Virus record (IMG/VR): IMGVR_UViG_3300048016_000009
Span: 1-56,744 of that record
Direction: 5' to 3' (one strand)
From: a virus
Length of the DNA stretch: 56,744 bases
The notes below the pieces were generated by a model, which ran no database searches, was not told the DNA's origin, and worked only from the letters and a program-made list of their open reading frames with translations. Below, one piece after another: positions 17,839 to 26,456 of the stretch. Position 1 is the first letter of the stretch. Each line of letters opens with the position of its first letter. A program made the translations under genes and the position numbers.

Positions 17839-19327
17839 AACCACCTTTAGCTAACAAAGCCCTATCACCAATGTAAGGAATATATCGTCCTTCAGCATTC
17901 TGCTTCATGTGATAACCCTTAATAGGTGCATCCTTGTAAATATCATCTTGATTTAGATTCAGAGTAGATGTATTAGCGGTAGTTGTTCGACTACCTAAAC
18001 CACCACCTACAGTAAGATCATTTGATTTAGTTGTTGTTGTAGCAAGCCCTGTTAGAACACCAGCCTTCACAGCATCAGCACCTGACATACCAGTAAATAC
18101 TTTCGATGCAGCATCACCAACTGTTGAAAGTAAGCTACCATCACTGACAGTCTTAGTGAGTGAGCCTTCATTTGCAGTGGCATCAAATGCATTAGCATTG
18201 TCACTTGCATTTGTAATACTATCTTCGATAGCTGACATAGCATCTGGACCCATTGCTCCTTGCATGAACCCATCATATGCACCATTAGAACCAAAAGCTG
18301 GATCTAAACCAGCAGCAAGATCTTCATCCGAGGCTTTCTTAAGTCCTTTAATATCTTTACTATTACTCAGGTAACCCGTAACAGCACCAGCAACCATTGC
18401 ATCTGTAACGTCTTGACCACGAAGACTAGCAGCGACACCACTGACTACCGATGTACCGATAGTCGATGCCATATCACCTGTAAGCCCCACACTCTCACCA
18501 GCCATCGTACCCACACCACCACTAATGGCAGCAGTTACAGGATCACGACCTGTGACAACAGCGCCAGCAACTTTACCTGCTATGTTTGCACCAGCTTGTC
18601 CAAGCATATCAACGACTGATTCAGTACCAGATACTGCACCAGAAACTTGTCCACCAACATAAGTGAGAGCAGCAGATTTAATAATATCACCAATGTCTTT
18701 ACCCTGAGCAGCCTGCAATGCAGCGGTGCCCAAGGGCCCACCATAAAACGCAGCAGCAACGTTGGCAGCAATAGCAAGTAGCTTATTGTCACCGATCATG
18801 TTTACAAGACTGTTACTACTAGCTGCGGTAGTATAAAAGATTGGTTGTCCTGTTGAGAAATCAACACGGTATCCGGTGTTGCCTTTACCAGCAAATGTAC
18901 CACCCCATGCGTTTTCAGTTTGACGCTCGGCATATGTATTTGGAACAACTTGACCCGTTACTGTATTACCAAAAGCTTTCTGTCCTGTATCAAAAACAGG
19001 TTCACCATTTTTAATAATTACCTTCGACTGATCTGCAATAGGAACAAAGACTTCTACATAGCCACCATCTTCACCACTACCTTGCCACTCAGCCTGCATA
19101 GTTCCATAAACTTGCTTGCCGTCCTCACCAGTTCTGGCTTCTGCTTTTGCGTATTGCGAAACATTACCAAACTGTTTAATGTCAGTGATACCAATACCAT
19201 CAAGAATCTTAGCCATATCATCAGCATTAGCTTTAGCTGAACCATGACCTTGACCCTGCCATTTATCTGAGATCCCTTGACCTAAGATTTGCTGAGACAG
19301 CTTGCTTATATTAGAAGCATCTGCCAT
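17819..19327 (-). CDS. Glycine/alanine-rich virion protein with KGG tail, 502 aa
   Basis: The N-terminal ~160 residues look like a soluble domain. Residues ~185-330 are hydrophobic and rich in Gly/Ala (AIAANVAAAFYGGPLGTAALQAA, AISGGVGTMAGESVGL), resembling glycine-zipper segments that insert in membranes. The C-terminal region is Thr/Ser-rich and the chain ends LLAKGGFVSKRN, the same KGG element seen in other virion proteins here. It lies between portal-side genes and scaffold. A virion or ejection protein is likely; no enzyme motif was found. GGAG precedes ATG 19327. Confidence 0.8.
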   Translation of the reverse strand: MADASNISKLSQQILGQGISDKWQGQGHGSAKANADDMAKILDGIGITDIKQFGNVSQYAKAEARTGEDGKQVYGTMQAEWQGSGEDGGYVEVFVPIADQSKVIIKNGEPVFDTGQKAFGNTVTGQVVPNTYAERQTENAWGGTFAGKGNTGYRVDFSTGQPIFYTTAASSNSLVNMIGDNKLLAIAANVAAAFYGGPLGTAALQAAQGKDIGDIIKSAALTYVGGQVSGAVSGTESVVDMLGQAGANIAGKVAGAVVTGRDPVTAAISGGVGTMAGESVGLTGDMASTIGTSVVSGVAASLRGQDVTDAMVAGAVTGYLSNSKDIKGLKKASDEDLAAGLDPAFGSNGAYDGFMQGAMGPDAMSAIEDSITNASDNANAFDATANEGSLTKTVSDGSLLSTVGDAASKVFTGMSGADAVKAGVLTGLATTTTKSNDLTVGGGLGSRTTTANTSTLNLNQDDIYKDAPIKGYHMKQNAEGRYIPYIGDRALLAKGGFVSKRN

Positions 19328-19330
19328 GTC

Positions 19331-19708
19331 TTACTCCATCTCACCCATAAGAGAATCAATCTCAGAAGAGAACATCTCATCATCCATTTCTTCACCACCG
19401 AACAAAGCTTCACCGTTAGGTACTTCTTCGGCATTACCCATCTGACCAATATCATTCATCTTCTGAAGACCAGTCTTAGCCTTATCACGCAGCTTCATCA
19501 ATGTTTGCAAACCAATGAATCTGACTACATCAGCGGGAAAGACAAACTCGCCCTCACTAAGCTGTGCAGGAATATCATCACGTACTTCTTCTTTCATAGC
19601 ACCAACAGGAACTTCATTGCCGGAAACAGGATCGACTGTTCCACCGTCCTGCATCATGCCACCTTCGGCAAATAGTTTATTCATTTCAGCCTGCATGATT
19701 GATCTCAT
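19331..19708 (-). CDS. Virion protein with LSEGEFVFPADVV motif, 125 aa
   Basis: Near the N-terminus the protein has EGGMMQDGGTVDP and then DIPAQLSEGEFVFPADVVR, a motif that recurs in structural proteins of many podo- and myoviruses. The C-terminal half is very acidic. The start is uncertain: ATG 19708 overlaps the previous gene by 23 bp, whereas ATG 19684 follows its stop by one base. Exact role unknown, probably minor virion or assembly. Confidence 0.8.
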   Translation of the reverse strand: MRSIMQAEMNKLFAEGGMMQDGGTVDPVSGNEVPVGAMKEEVRDDIPAQLSEGEFVFPADVVRFIGLQTLMKLRDKAKTGLQKMNDIGQMGNAEEVPNGEALFGGEEMDDEMFSSEIDSLMGEME

Positions 19709-19898
19709 CTTTCAAATACTTTAGCTGCCGTAATGCAGCAATGGCACCTTGTGCCTTAAACACTTCATTCAAATCTGTAGCCTGTTCCAACTTGCGTTGG
19801 TGTTGCTCAATGTCGTAGTCAAGTTTCTCAACAAAGGCATCCCACATATGAGGACTGTTGAGCATACCCTTGAGTTTTGGCAGAAAAGGTTTGCTCAT
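19686..19898 (-). CDS. Small helical protein, 70 aa
   Basis: Two charged helices (..FVEKLDYDIEQHQRKLEQA.. and ..ALRQLKYLKDEINHAG). It overlaps the end of the HNH gene by 4 bases. Such small helical genes next to a portal are common and may act in portal or head assembly. Function unknown. Confidence 0.72.
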   Translation of the reverse strand: MSKPFLPKLKGMLNSPHMWDAFVEKLDYDIEQHQRKLEQATDLNEVFKAQGAIAALRQLKYLKDEINHAG

Positions 19899-20437
19899 TG
19901 AATCATATCCTCGTAAAATTTGTTGTTCTTAATATTGTTTTCAAAACTTGTCAACACTTGCAGATTCCAAGGAACATGTAATCCACTAACGTTCTTACCC
20001 AATAAAGGCACGATGTGGTCTACTTGGTAACTAATACCAGTAATCGCGCTAAGTTTTTTTGCTTCCTCATAGATGTTTGATATAGACCGCTTGTCTTCTT
20101 CAGTGAGCCATGCAGGAAAACGCTTCAGTCGTTTTGCTCTTTTATTTGCATCCCATACCGAATGCTTGAGTGGTTCAGCTTTTCTGTAGTGTCTTTTGTA
20201 TAGAATTACTTGTTCAGCATTCTCGCCTCTCCACTCTCTACATCTCTCTATTAAGAAGTCTTTGTTTTTCTCTCTATACACTTTGTTGTACTCAGAGATA
20301 CTAGCCTTCTTAGACTGCCTATACAATGTTACACATTCTTTACAAGCAGAATTAAGGCCGTCCTTACTTGCTTTTCTCTGAGCAAAGTGAAACAACTCCT
20401 TTTGAGAGTTGCATCTTGTACATGTCTTAATCATCAT
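19895..20437 (-). CDS. HNH endonuclease next to the portal
   Basis: A 180-residue nuclease. The N-terminus has two CxxC pairs (CTRCNSQ.., CKEC) forming a zinc finger, the middle is basic and helical, and the C-terminus has the HNH core YQVDHIVPLLGKNVSGLHVPWNLQV with the final N-N-K motif. It is visibly more AT-rich than its neighbours and sits between portal and head genes, so it looks like a free-standing homing endonuclease inserted in the morphogenesis operon. ATG 20437 overlaps the portal stop (ATGA). Confidence 0.88.
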   Translation of the reverse strand: MMIKTCTRCNSQKELFHFAQRKASKDGLNSACKECVTLYRQSKKASISEYNKVYREKNKDFLIERCREWRGENAEQVILYKRHYRKAEPLKHSVWDANKRAKRLKRFPAWLTEEDKRSISNIYEEAKKLSAITGISYQVDHIVPLLGKNVSGLHVPWNLQVLTSFENNIKNNKFYEDMIQ

Positions 20438-22494
20438 TGTTGGATGTTACCTGAAAACCCCTGCTCTTGTGGGGCAGGAGCAGCACCAACACCGATATTG
20501 CCAGCACCACCACCAGTCATATCAGCTACGCCAGCACCCGGTACAGGTGGAGTACCAGCAGCAGCGCCAGCAGGCGCAGGAGGTGGCCCCATCAATACAG
20601 CTTGACGTGCAGCCTCATCCATGTTGTTAGTCACCTTGTCTTGATCCAGATCCATCGACTTAGCAATCTCACGAATGATATAAGGCATCTTAGCGAACGG
20701 AGCCAGTGCAGGGTTAGTAACAATCTGCAAGAACTGCATCAGTCGCTGACTACGCACTTCAGTAGCCATCAAACTTTCTGTACCACGTGCATTGACTTCC
20801 AAGTCACCACGGATGGTTGGATCGAAATCAAACTGCATGTTGAAGTTGAAGAAGGCTTTACCGAGTGGAGAAAGCAAGTAGTCATCAACGTTCTTAATCA
20901 CTGTCTTGATAGAGCCGCCAGCAGCGTTCATCAGCATAGAGATGCCTGACGCTGTACGACCAACACCACTCACGCCAGTTTGACCATGTGCGAATGACGG
21001 CATACCTGTCGATTCATCAGCAAGCTGACGAGCCTTGTCAAACAACTGCATATTCTCTTGCGACACGTTAGGAAACTTTGTACCGAACAAGCTTTGACCG
21101 GGAGCACCGCCTTGACGACGAAACACTTTACCGGGATAGACCGACATATCTTGACCGGGGACAAGGTTGGTTTCATCAACTTCAAAGACGAGGTTGCCTG
21201 ACAACACAGCGTTGTCTACAGCCATACGCATGAAACCATTCATCAATGTCTGTGTATCATCCATGTTCTCACCAACACCAACACCAGCCAAGCTGTATGG
21301 ATTGAGTTCATAAGGAACAGCATAGTACGGAATCTTAGAGGGCTTGAATGGGTTCAACACCAAACGAATAATCTTACCGTTGCAGTACCAGATATTGGCT
21401 TGTAATTCATCACCATCTTTAAATGCTTCAGGGATTTGAATGTCATTCTCTTCAAGCAAGTCAATGTCAACGTTACCCCAATACTCCAATACCTCAAAGC
21501 GCTCAACAGCAAAGTTGGGAGCGTAGTCACGCAGGTCATCTTCCCAATACTTCTTGGTATATGTCTCGCCTTGGTCAATGAGTTCATCAATGACGCTCTT
21601 ACGGAAATGAGGGCGGCGCTTCAAAGCACGAAGTTGTGTACGCGACATCTTGTGACGCTCAATAACATACTGGCACTCTTCAGTATTGTTAGCATCAGGG
21701 TCCCAATAGAAGTTCCAGATGGAAACATGCGAAGCTTCTGGTACAGTTTTGATTGTTGGTTTGTATGTACCGTCTTCTGTCCAGTTTGGATATTCTTTGT
21801 TGATGGCAAACGGACCCTTCATCACACCTGTACCGAACAATGCCATCTCAAAAGCTGAAGCACGGAGATGTTTACTCGCACCACTCTCTTCAAGCTGGTC
21901 ATGAATCTTCTTCTCCATCTTCTTAGCAGCCACCATAGCAGGGCTGAAAGTGACAGAAGTAGGTGATGCACCAACACCCTCTTTCAAACCGGGGATGTCT
22001 TTAAGATCATCCTTCAATGCACCAAGCATTTCCTCAAGCTTATCCAAGTCAAAGTCTTGACCAATAGCAGCAGAGCCTTCTTCACCAAATGGAATCTGTG
22101 GTGTTTCTTTAGCTGGCTGCTTAGGATCGAAATGGACATCTTCTGCTACGCCTTCAGGTAAAACAGATGGATCAATACTCAAAGGGAATTTGTTGTTAGA
22201 AAACAACACATCTGTAATCTGACCATATGCTGCAAGCGTCTTAGTCTTTGTCACTTTAACAAATACACGGCTCTTCTCGGTGTCAGTGAACTTAACATCG
22301 GGACCATACAGACCACGATAGTTGCGATAGGCACGGAGCCAACGATCTTCATCAGCACGACGAGACTCTTCAGACTTGGTATATCGCTTTTCAATGAAAG
22401 AGATTAGTCCTGACCCAATAAGCAAGTCGTCAGGTTTATTTGTGTCGTCAAGCGCTAACGTCTTGTCGTTGGATGGTTTATCAATGAGTGCCAT
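20434..22494 (-). CDS. Portal protein
   Basis: A 686-residue portal, the dodecameric ring through which DNA enters and leaves the head. It is directly downstream of terminase. The first part has EDRWLRAYRNYRGLYGPDV; the middle shows GTGVMKGPFAINKEYPNW, WNFYWDPDANNTEECQYV and a long helical stem region. The proline/glycine-rich C-terminus (about 635-686) is probably a disordered tail, its repeats encoded by a GC-richer stretch. The size is close to podoviral portals of the P22 group. Confidence 0.9.
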   Translation of the reverse strand: MALIDKPSNDKTLALDDTNKPDDLLIGSGLISFIEKRYTKSEESRRADEDRWLRAYRNYRGLYGPDVKFTDTEKSRVFVKVTKTKTLAAYGQITDVLFSNNKFPLSIDPSVLPEGVAEDVHFDPKQPAKETPQIPFGEEGSAAIGQDFDLDKLEEMLGALKDDLKDIPGLKEGVGASPTSVTFSPAMVAAKKMEKKIHDQLEESGASKHLRASAFEMALFGTGVMKGPFAINKEYPNWTEDGTYKPTIKTVPEASHVSIWNFYWDPDANNTEECQYVIERHKMSRTQLRALKRRPHFRKSVIDELIDQGETYTKKYWEDDLRDYAPNFAVERFEVLEYWGNVDIDLLEENDIQIPEAFKDGDELQANIWYCNGKIIRLVLNPFKPSKIPYYAVPYELNPYSLAGVGVGENMDDTQTLMNGFMRMAVDNAVLSGNLVFEVDETNLVPGQDMSVYPGKVFRRQGGAPGQSLFGTKFPNVSQENMQLFDKARQLADESTGMPSFAHGQTGVSGVGRTASGISMLMNAAGGSIKTVIKNVDDYLLSPLGKAFFNFNMQFDFDPTIRGDLEVNARGTESLMATEVRSQRLMQFLQIVTNPALAPFAKMPYIIREIAKSMDLDQDKVTNNMDEAARQAVLMGPPPAPAGAAAGTPPVPGAGVADMTGGGAGNIGVGAAPAPQEQGFSGNIQQ

Positions 22495-22535
22495 AAGTGT
22501 TCCAGATTATAAATAAAGGTATAACATGTGCTGAT

Positions 22536-24122
22536 TTAATAACCAAATGTCTGATCGGACACAGGCATACCAGAGTTTTGCGACATAGGATCGAAGTCGA
22601 ACAATCCACTACGTGGACGGCTCATAACCCCATAACGCAATGCATCATAGGTGTGGTCATTACTAACTTTAGTATTGATGTCTTCCAAGTTTGTCTTGTC
22701 GATAGGCAACGTAGGAAGATCAGCAATAATTTGTGTACAGGTATTGAAGAAAACAATACGAGGTTGCTCTGTCATGGGTTCAATTTGTAGCCGACGATGA
22801 ATTTCGTTCTTACCTGCGATGCGACTACCAGCAGAACGGTCAGCAGGTCGCCAGCGACAACCCTTCATGATCATTCGTTCAGCAATAGAGGGTCCAGTGT
22901 CACCACGTTTGTGCCAACATGAGCTATCCAGCACACCATAACGTATCTTTTCACCATCTTCGGCCTGCATTACCATTACAGCAAGGTCTTCTGCCAGCAC
23001 TTTACTGACATAAAGCTCTCTATACACCACCAAACTATCATCGGGCGCTACAGCAAACCACAATACAGCGCTATAGCTACCGTATCCGTAGTCAGCCGAC
23101 CTAAATCTAGGCCAACTACTGGGGATAATGAAGGGATCTACTACGTGAATGGCTCTATTGAACTCAGAAAACGCTGCACCTTCTGCAATATCCCAGTTTC
23201 CTTCAAGCAATTGCTTACGTTGGTGCTCCGGTAGAGACAACAACATGGTTTCGTAGTCACCAGACTCAGCCAAATAGGGGTTATCAGCCAGCTTAGCCGA
23301 GATAAACTTACGCTTGAACAGCGGCAAACCTTCTTTGCTGTGCCCTTTGGGGTAAACCAGTGTCTCTCCTGTCTCAACATCGGTGGCATAGAAGCTCTTA
23401 CCAGATGGTGCAGGCACAATGAACATCTTCCTAACCCATTGATGACCGGGACCACCGGGGTTGGTAGTGGCTCTCATGAATACAGGCAGGTCTGGAGCAG
23501 CAGTACGCAGACGAGAACGCATATAGTTGTAGGCAAACGGAGTAGGCCACTGCGTCAACTCGTCCCAAGCGATGTAGGAGAACGACAAACCCTGATAACG
23601 CATCACGTCTTCGTCACGGTCAAGGTAGGACATCCACAACTTACCCCCACTTGGATGCTGCCATTGCATCTTTCTCTCTGACCACTTGATGCCGGGATAT
23701 ATCTTCGGATACATCTCTTGCGATTTCCAAATGAGTTCTCGCAATTCCTCTGTCGTGTGACGAAGAATGAGTCCAGAGAACTGTGGATGGGCAATGTAGC
23801 GTAGAGGGTCAGCAAGAATGGCGTAGCTCTTACCACCACCAGCAGCACCACCATACAACACTTCACGCTCTGAGGCGGCTAGGAAGTTTGTTTGTGGGCC
23901 GGGATTGGGCTTGAAGATTACATTGTCACGTATAGGCTGAACAACTTCAATCAGCGGAGGCTGTGAAGTATTGTTTAAGTTTGACGTATCGATCACTATC
24001 GAAGAAGCTTCCGTCTTTGGTGCCGAGTCTTTCTTCGTACTCTTCCGCTTTCTTAAGGGCTTTTTCGTACCCGTCGGCAAGCTTTCGATAAGTAGAGGAT
24101 TTGCGTTTGTGGGACTGTTCAT
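22536..24122 (-). CDS. terL: Terminase large subunit
   Basis: A 528-residue packaging motor. The ATPase domain has Walker A GGAAGGGKS at 91-99 and Walker B YIAWDEL with D187-E188. The C-terminal RNase-H-like nuclease shows the first acidic strand ADYGYGSYSAVLW, the VLDSSCW segment and the final DHTYDALRYG. The first ~60 residues are a Lys/Ser/Thr/Pro-rich linker encoded over the end of the upstream gene in a different frame (176-bp overlap). No strong ribosome site precedes ATG 24122, so coupling to the upstream gene is likely. Confidence 0.95.
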   Translation of the reverse strand: MNSPTNANPLLIESLPTGTKKPLRKRKSTKKDSAPKTEASSIVIDTSNLNNTSQPPLIEVVQPIRDNVIFKPNPGPQTNFLAASEREVLYGGAAGGGKSYAILADPLRYIAHPQFSGLILRHTTEELRELIWKSQEMYPKIYPGIKWSERKMQWQHPSGGKLWMSYLDRDEDVMRYQGLSFSYIAWDELTQWPTPFAYNYMRSRLRTAAPDLPVFMRATTNPGGPGHQWVRKMFIVPAPSGKSFYATDVETGETLVYPKGHSKEGLPLFKRKFISAKLADNPYLAESGDYETMLLSLPEHQRKQLLEGNWDIAEGAAFSEFNRAIHVVDPFIIPSSWPRFRSADYGYGSYSAVLWFAVAPDDSLVVYRELYVSKVLAEDLAVMVMQAEDGEKIRYGVLDSSCWHKRGDTGPSIAERMIMKGCRWRPADRSAGSRIAGKNEIHRRLQIEPMTEQPRIVFFNTCTQIIADLPTLPIDKTNLEDINTKVSNDHTYDALRYGVMSRPRSGLFDFDPMSQNSGMPVSDQTFGY

Positions 24123-24420
24123 TCTTTATACGTTTTAAAAGACCAACATGACTTATCTCTCTACCCGTCACAGTGGTCAACCATGCCGCTACCTGTCTTG
24201 AACTGTATTGCTTCAAATACTTCTTAGCTTTTTCAAGCGCTTCAAGCTCAAGCGCTACAGGTTGTAGCCATCCATCATCCTCTTCATCAATCTTGTAACC
24301 AAAAGGAATAGTACGGGCTAGTCTTGGTATCTTAACATACTCAGCAGACTGTGCAGGTTGTGGAAGTATGAAGACACCTAAGCCAAAATCGAACGTGTCC
24401 ACAGTAGCATCAGCCATCAA
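23947..24420 (-). CDS. HTH-type packaging-region protein, 157 aa
   Basis: The segment SSRQVAAWLTTVTGREISHV (~82-101) has helix-turn-helix character, followed by a charged coiled coil (GYEKALKKAEEYEERLG). It lies between the small and large terminase subunits and starts inside the small-subunit stop (ATGA). It may bind DNA at the packaging site or be an extra terminase factor. The last 59 codons overlap terL in another frame. Both frames look protein-like, so I keep both. Confidence 0.78.
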   Translation of the reverse strand: MMADATVDTFDFGLGVFILPQPAQSAEYVKIPRLARTIPFGYKIDEEDDGWLQPVALELEALEKAKKYLKQYSSRQVAAWLTTVTGREISHVGLLKRIKNEQSHKRKSSTYRKLADGYEKALKKAEEYEERLGTKDGSFFDSDRYVKLKQYFTASAD

Positions 24421-24785
24421 TCTTCCTCGCGTTCCTTCGCAGGCAACACCATAATGCCGCCAGTGCTTTCAACTTGCACCTTCTCAGTCTTAACCAAACC
24501 AGCACGGTCAAGCAAGTCTTTAGCAGCAGACATCTTCTCTTTTAAGCCAAGCTCTGTGGGATCGTCAATAGCATTGATCATAGCCACCGCAGCCTTTGGA
24601 GCCGCCATAGCAATGTAAAGCTGTGTAGCTTCAATGATCTCTTCCTTGAGGTAGTTGGTGAGGCTTCGTCGGCTATAGCCTTCAGAGAACCCTGCCATCT
24701 TCATAGCATGATTGATGTTGCCATTTGCATCAGCAAACAACACTTCAAGGAAGCGCTTATGTTGTTCTGTTAGTTCTTTAGCCAT
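24417..24785 (-). CDS. terS: Terminase small subunit
   Basis: A 122-residue protein: an N-terminal HTH-like domain (LTEQHKRFLEVLF...NINHAMKMAGFSEGYS) and a helical oligomerisation region (EKMSAAKDLLDRAGLVKTEK), as in small terminase subunits that recognise the packaging site. Located directly upstream of the 157-residue HTH protein and terL, it completes the packaging cluster. Its start overlaps the stop of the previous gene by one base. Confidence 0.85.
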   Translation of the reverse strand: MAKELTEQHKRFLEVLFADANGNINHAMKMAGFSEGYSRRSLTNYLKEEIIEATQLYIAMAAPKAAVAMINAIDDPTELGLKEKMSAAKDLLDRAGLVKTEKVQVESTGGIMVLPAKEREED

Positions 24786-25132
24786 TAGAAAAGTCCTTGT
24801 TCGTAATATTCTTCAACAGTGACAGTTGTAGACATAGTGCTACCAGCTTCTGGAGTGACTACAAGATGATCACCGGGATTGAGGACAAGGTAGCTACCAT
24901 CAAGTTTTATATAACCATTAGCAGATAAGACATAACCACCTACAATGTAGTATGCTCCACCTGCACTGACATCATGCCATTGAATAGATATATTTTTATT
25001 ATTGCCTCCATGATTGGAAACAAATAACAAATTCATCTTAGCAATGAAGTTGTCAGGACAGGTGTAGATAGTGTTGGCAACCCCTGCTGTCAAGTTCAAA
25101 CCAACACTACGAATCTTTGGTTCTTTGTTCAT
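24785..25132 (-). CDS. Small beta-rich virion protein, 115 aa
   Basis: The sequence RSVGLNLTAGVANTIYTCP followed by alternating strands and NPGDHLVVTPEAGST suggests a jelly-roll or beta-sandwich. Similar short proteins are found near terminases of aquatic phages. Probably a minor capsid, neck or decoration part. ATG overlaps the previous stop (ATGA) and AAGAAG lies upstream. Confidence 0.75.
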   Translation of the reverse strand: MNKEPKIRSVGLNLTAGVANTIYTCPDNFIAKMNLLFVSNHGGNNKNISIQWHDVSAGGAYYIVGGYVLSANGYIKLDGSYLVLNPGDHLVVTPEAGSTMSTTVTVEEYYEQGLF

Positions 25133-25287
25133 TTCTTCTTAGGCTTCACTTTAGCTTCAGACAAACTGATGGCAATGGCTTGCTTAGGGTTTTTAACAAC
25201 AGGGCCACCTTTACCACTATGAAGAGTTCCTTCTTTGAACTCTCCCATCACCTTAGCCACTTTAGCTGTTTGTTTCTTTGTAGCCAT
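25129..25287 (-). CDS. Small basic protein (DUF6496-like), 52 aa
   Basis: MATKKQTAKVAKVMGEFKEG.. then HSGKGGPVVKNPKQAIAIAL-like text matches a frequent small basic phage protein (DUF6496 type). The start at 25287 was chosen because GAGG precedes it and the upstream stop ends two bases earlier. It could be a DNA-binding or virion protein; the cluster of similar lysine-rich proteins here suggests packaging with DNA. Confidence 0.75.
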   Translation of the reverse strand: MATKKQTAKVAKVMGEFKEGTLHSGKGGPVVKNPKQAIAISLSEAKVKPKKK

Positions 25288-25288
25288 A

Positions 25289-25693
25289 TCAGTCCTCTTC
25301 TTTCTCATACTCTTTACATTCCCACGCTGTACAGCTACGTAGGTTGTGACAGATGAATTCAAACTTGTGGCAATATCCACGACCACCAGCACCAGTGTCA
25401 AATGCATTGCGTGGAATGGTATCCATAGCCAACATCATCTCTGGAGTGTTTTCAAAGTATTCACAGTTGGCACAGCGCTGGCGACGAGCTTCCTCTTCGC
25501 TAAGCTTCCATGTCGCTGCCATGTCTTCCCAATAGGGCTTGTTGTTATCAGGCTCGTCAGAAGGGTCTTTCTCAGGACCAAGCTTCCAAAACTTGATAGT
25601 GTGCTCAGTGTTGGTTTTATTCTCTTCAGGGGTAACAATGAGATACTCTTCGTCTTCAATCTCAATTACCGGAGTCATCAATCCCTTAGCCAT
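25289..25693 (-). CDS. Cysteine-rich, possibly metal- or FeS-binding protein, 134 aa
   Basis: The N-terminal half is acidic. The C-terminal half carries a C-x2-C (RCANCEYFE), then GYCHKFEFIC and RSCTAWEC. The C-x2-C ... C-x12-C-x2-W spacing is reminiscent of high-potential iron-sulfur proteins or a zinc ribbon. No known catalytic motif is present. Position among small basic packaging-side proteins. The FeS idea is inference from spacing alone. Confidence 0.75.
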   Translation of the reverse strand: MAKGLMTPVIEIEDEEYLIVTPEENKTNTEHTIKFWKLGPEKDPSDEPDNNKPYWEDMAATWKLSEEEARRQRCANCEYFENTPEMMLAMDTIPRNAFDTGAGGRGYCHKFEFICHNLRSCTAWECKEYEKEED

Positions 25694-25702
25694 TGTATTT
25701 CC

Positions 25703-25936
25703 TTAACGGTGTTTAGCTGTCTTCTTAGCAATGCTCTTTGGTTGAGCAACAAACTGTTTACCCTTAGCCTTACCTTCACGTTTAGCTTTGGTAGTAGCAG
25801 CATACTCAGCAGGAGTCAAAGCTTTTATAGCCTTCTCGGGTAAGTAACGCTCACCTGTATCTGATGAGCGCTTACCTGATTTAGTCGTCCATTTCTGCTC
25901 TGTCCAATCTTTAAGAGATTTCTGTGGAGCTTTCAT
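25703..25936 (-). CDS. DUF5872-like basic protein, 77 aa
   Basis: MKAPQKSLKDWTEQKW.. with RYLPEKAIKALTPAEYAAT is a widespread phage and bacterial small-protein signature (DUF5872 type). Very lysine-rich. ATG 25936 lies two bases after the previous stop, with AAGGA before it. Function unknown. Confidence 0.78.
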   Translation of the reverse strand: MKAPQKSLKDWTEQKWTTKSGKRSSDTGERYLPEKAIKALTPAEYAATTKAKREGKAKGKQFVAQPKSIAKKTAKHR

Positions 25937-25937
25937 G

Positions 25938-26123
25938 TCAATCCTTATACCCACCACCAGCAGCTTTATACTTCTTGGCAACAAGCTGAGCTTTACGAGC
26001 AGACCACTCACCAGCACCTGTGCCTTGTGTCGCAGCAGACTTAACCTGAGACACAATCTTCTTACGAAGTTCTGGCTTGGTGTAATTACCAGCAGCATTC
26101 ACTGTGCTCTTAGCCTTAGCCAT
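25938..26123 (-). CDS. Small basic protein, 61 aa
   Basis: MAKAKSTVNAAGNYTKPELRK.. and WSARKAQLVAKKYKAAGGGY form a short basic protein repeatedly seen in phages next to DUF5872-type genes. Probably nucleic-acid binding or virion associated; function unknown. Confidence 0.78.
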   Translation of the reverse strand: MAKAKSTVNAAGNYTKPELRKKIVSQVKSAATQGTGAGEWSARKAQLVAKKYKAAGGGYKD

Positions 26124-26125
26124 AA

Positions 26126-26389
26126 TTACTTTTTAGCCTTCTTAGCAACAGAACCGCCCTTAGCCATCATTGGCTTCTTCATAGGCATCTTGTCTGCTGT
26201 CTTCATTGGAGCCTTCTTAGCCATACCACCCTTAGCCAGCTTCAGACCTGTTGTCTTCTCAACAGAACGTCCTTCAATTTCATTGGCCTTCTTGTCAGCC
26301 ATATCACGCACCTCTTGAGGCAATGTCTTATCCATTGCTTGCTTACGCAGTTCTGTAACCTTCTGTGCTTCTGTCTTAGTCGTTGCCAT
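26126..26389 (-). CDS. Lysine-rich protein with KGG repeats, 87 aa
   Basis: A helical N-terminus is followed by KLAKGGMAKKAPMKTADKM and MMAKGGSVAKKAKK, two copies of the AKGG element that recurs in several virion proteins of this genome. Start ATG 26389 has AAAGGAAAT upstream and follows a terminator hairpin at 26408-26427. Likely virion or DNA-associated. Confidence 0.78.
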   Translation of the reverse strand: MATTKTEAQKVTELRKQAMDKTLPQEVRDMADKKANEIEGRSVEKTTGLKLAKGGMAKKAPMKTADKMPMKKPMMAKGGSVAKKAKK

Positions 26390-26407
26390 GTTATTTCCTT
26401 TAAATGT

Positions 26408-26427
26408 AAAAAAGAGGCATAGCCTCT
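26408..26427 (-). terminator. Intrinsic terminator in the left-arm operon
   Basis: AGAGGC/GCCTCT stem with a 3-base loop followed on the minus strand by six T residues. It separates the first two left-arm genes from the packaging genes. Without a visible promoter just downstream, polymerase must read through it, a useful site for antitermination control. Confidence 0.75.
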
Positions 26428-26456
26428 GCATTAGTTATATCAGCTTTACAGCTTGT

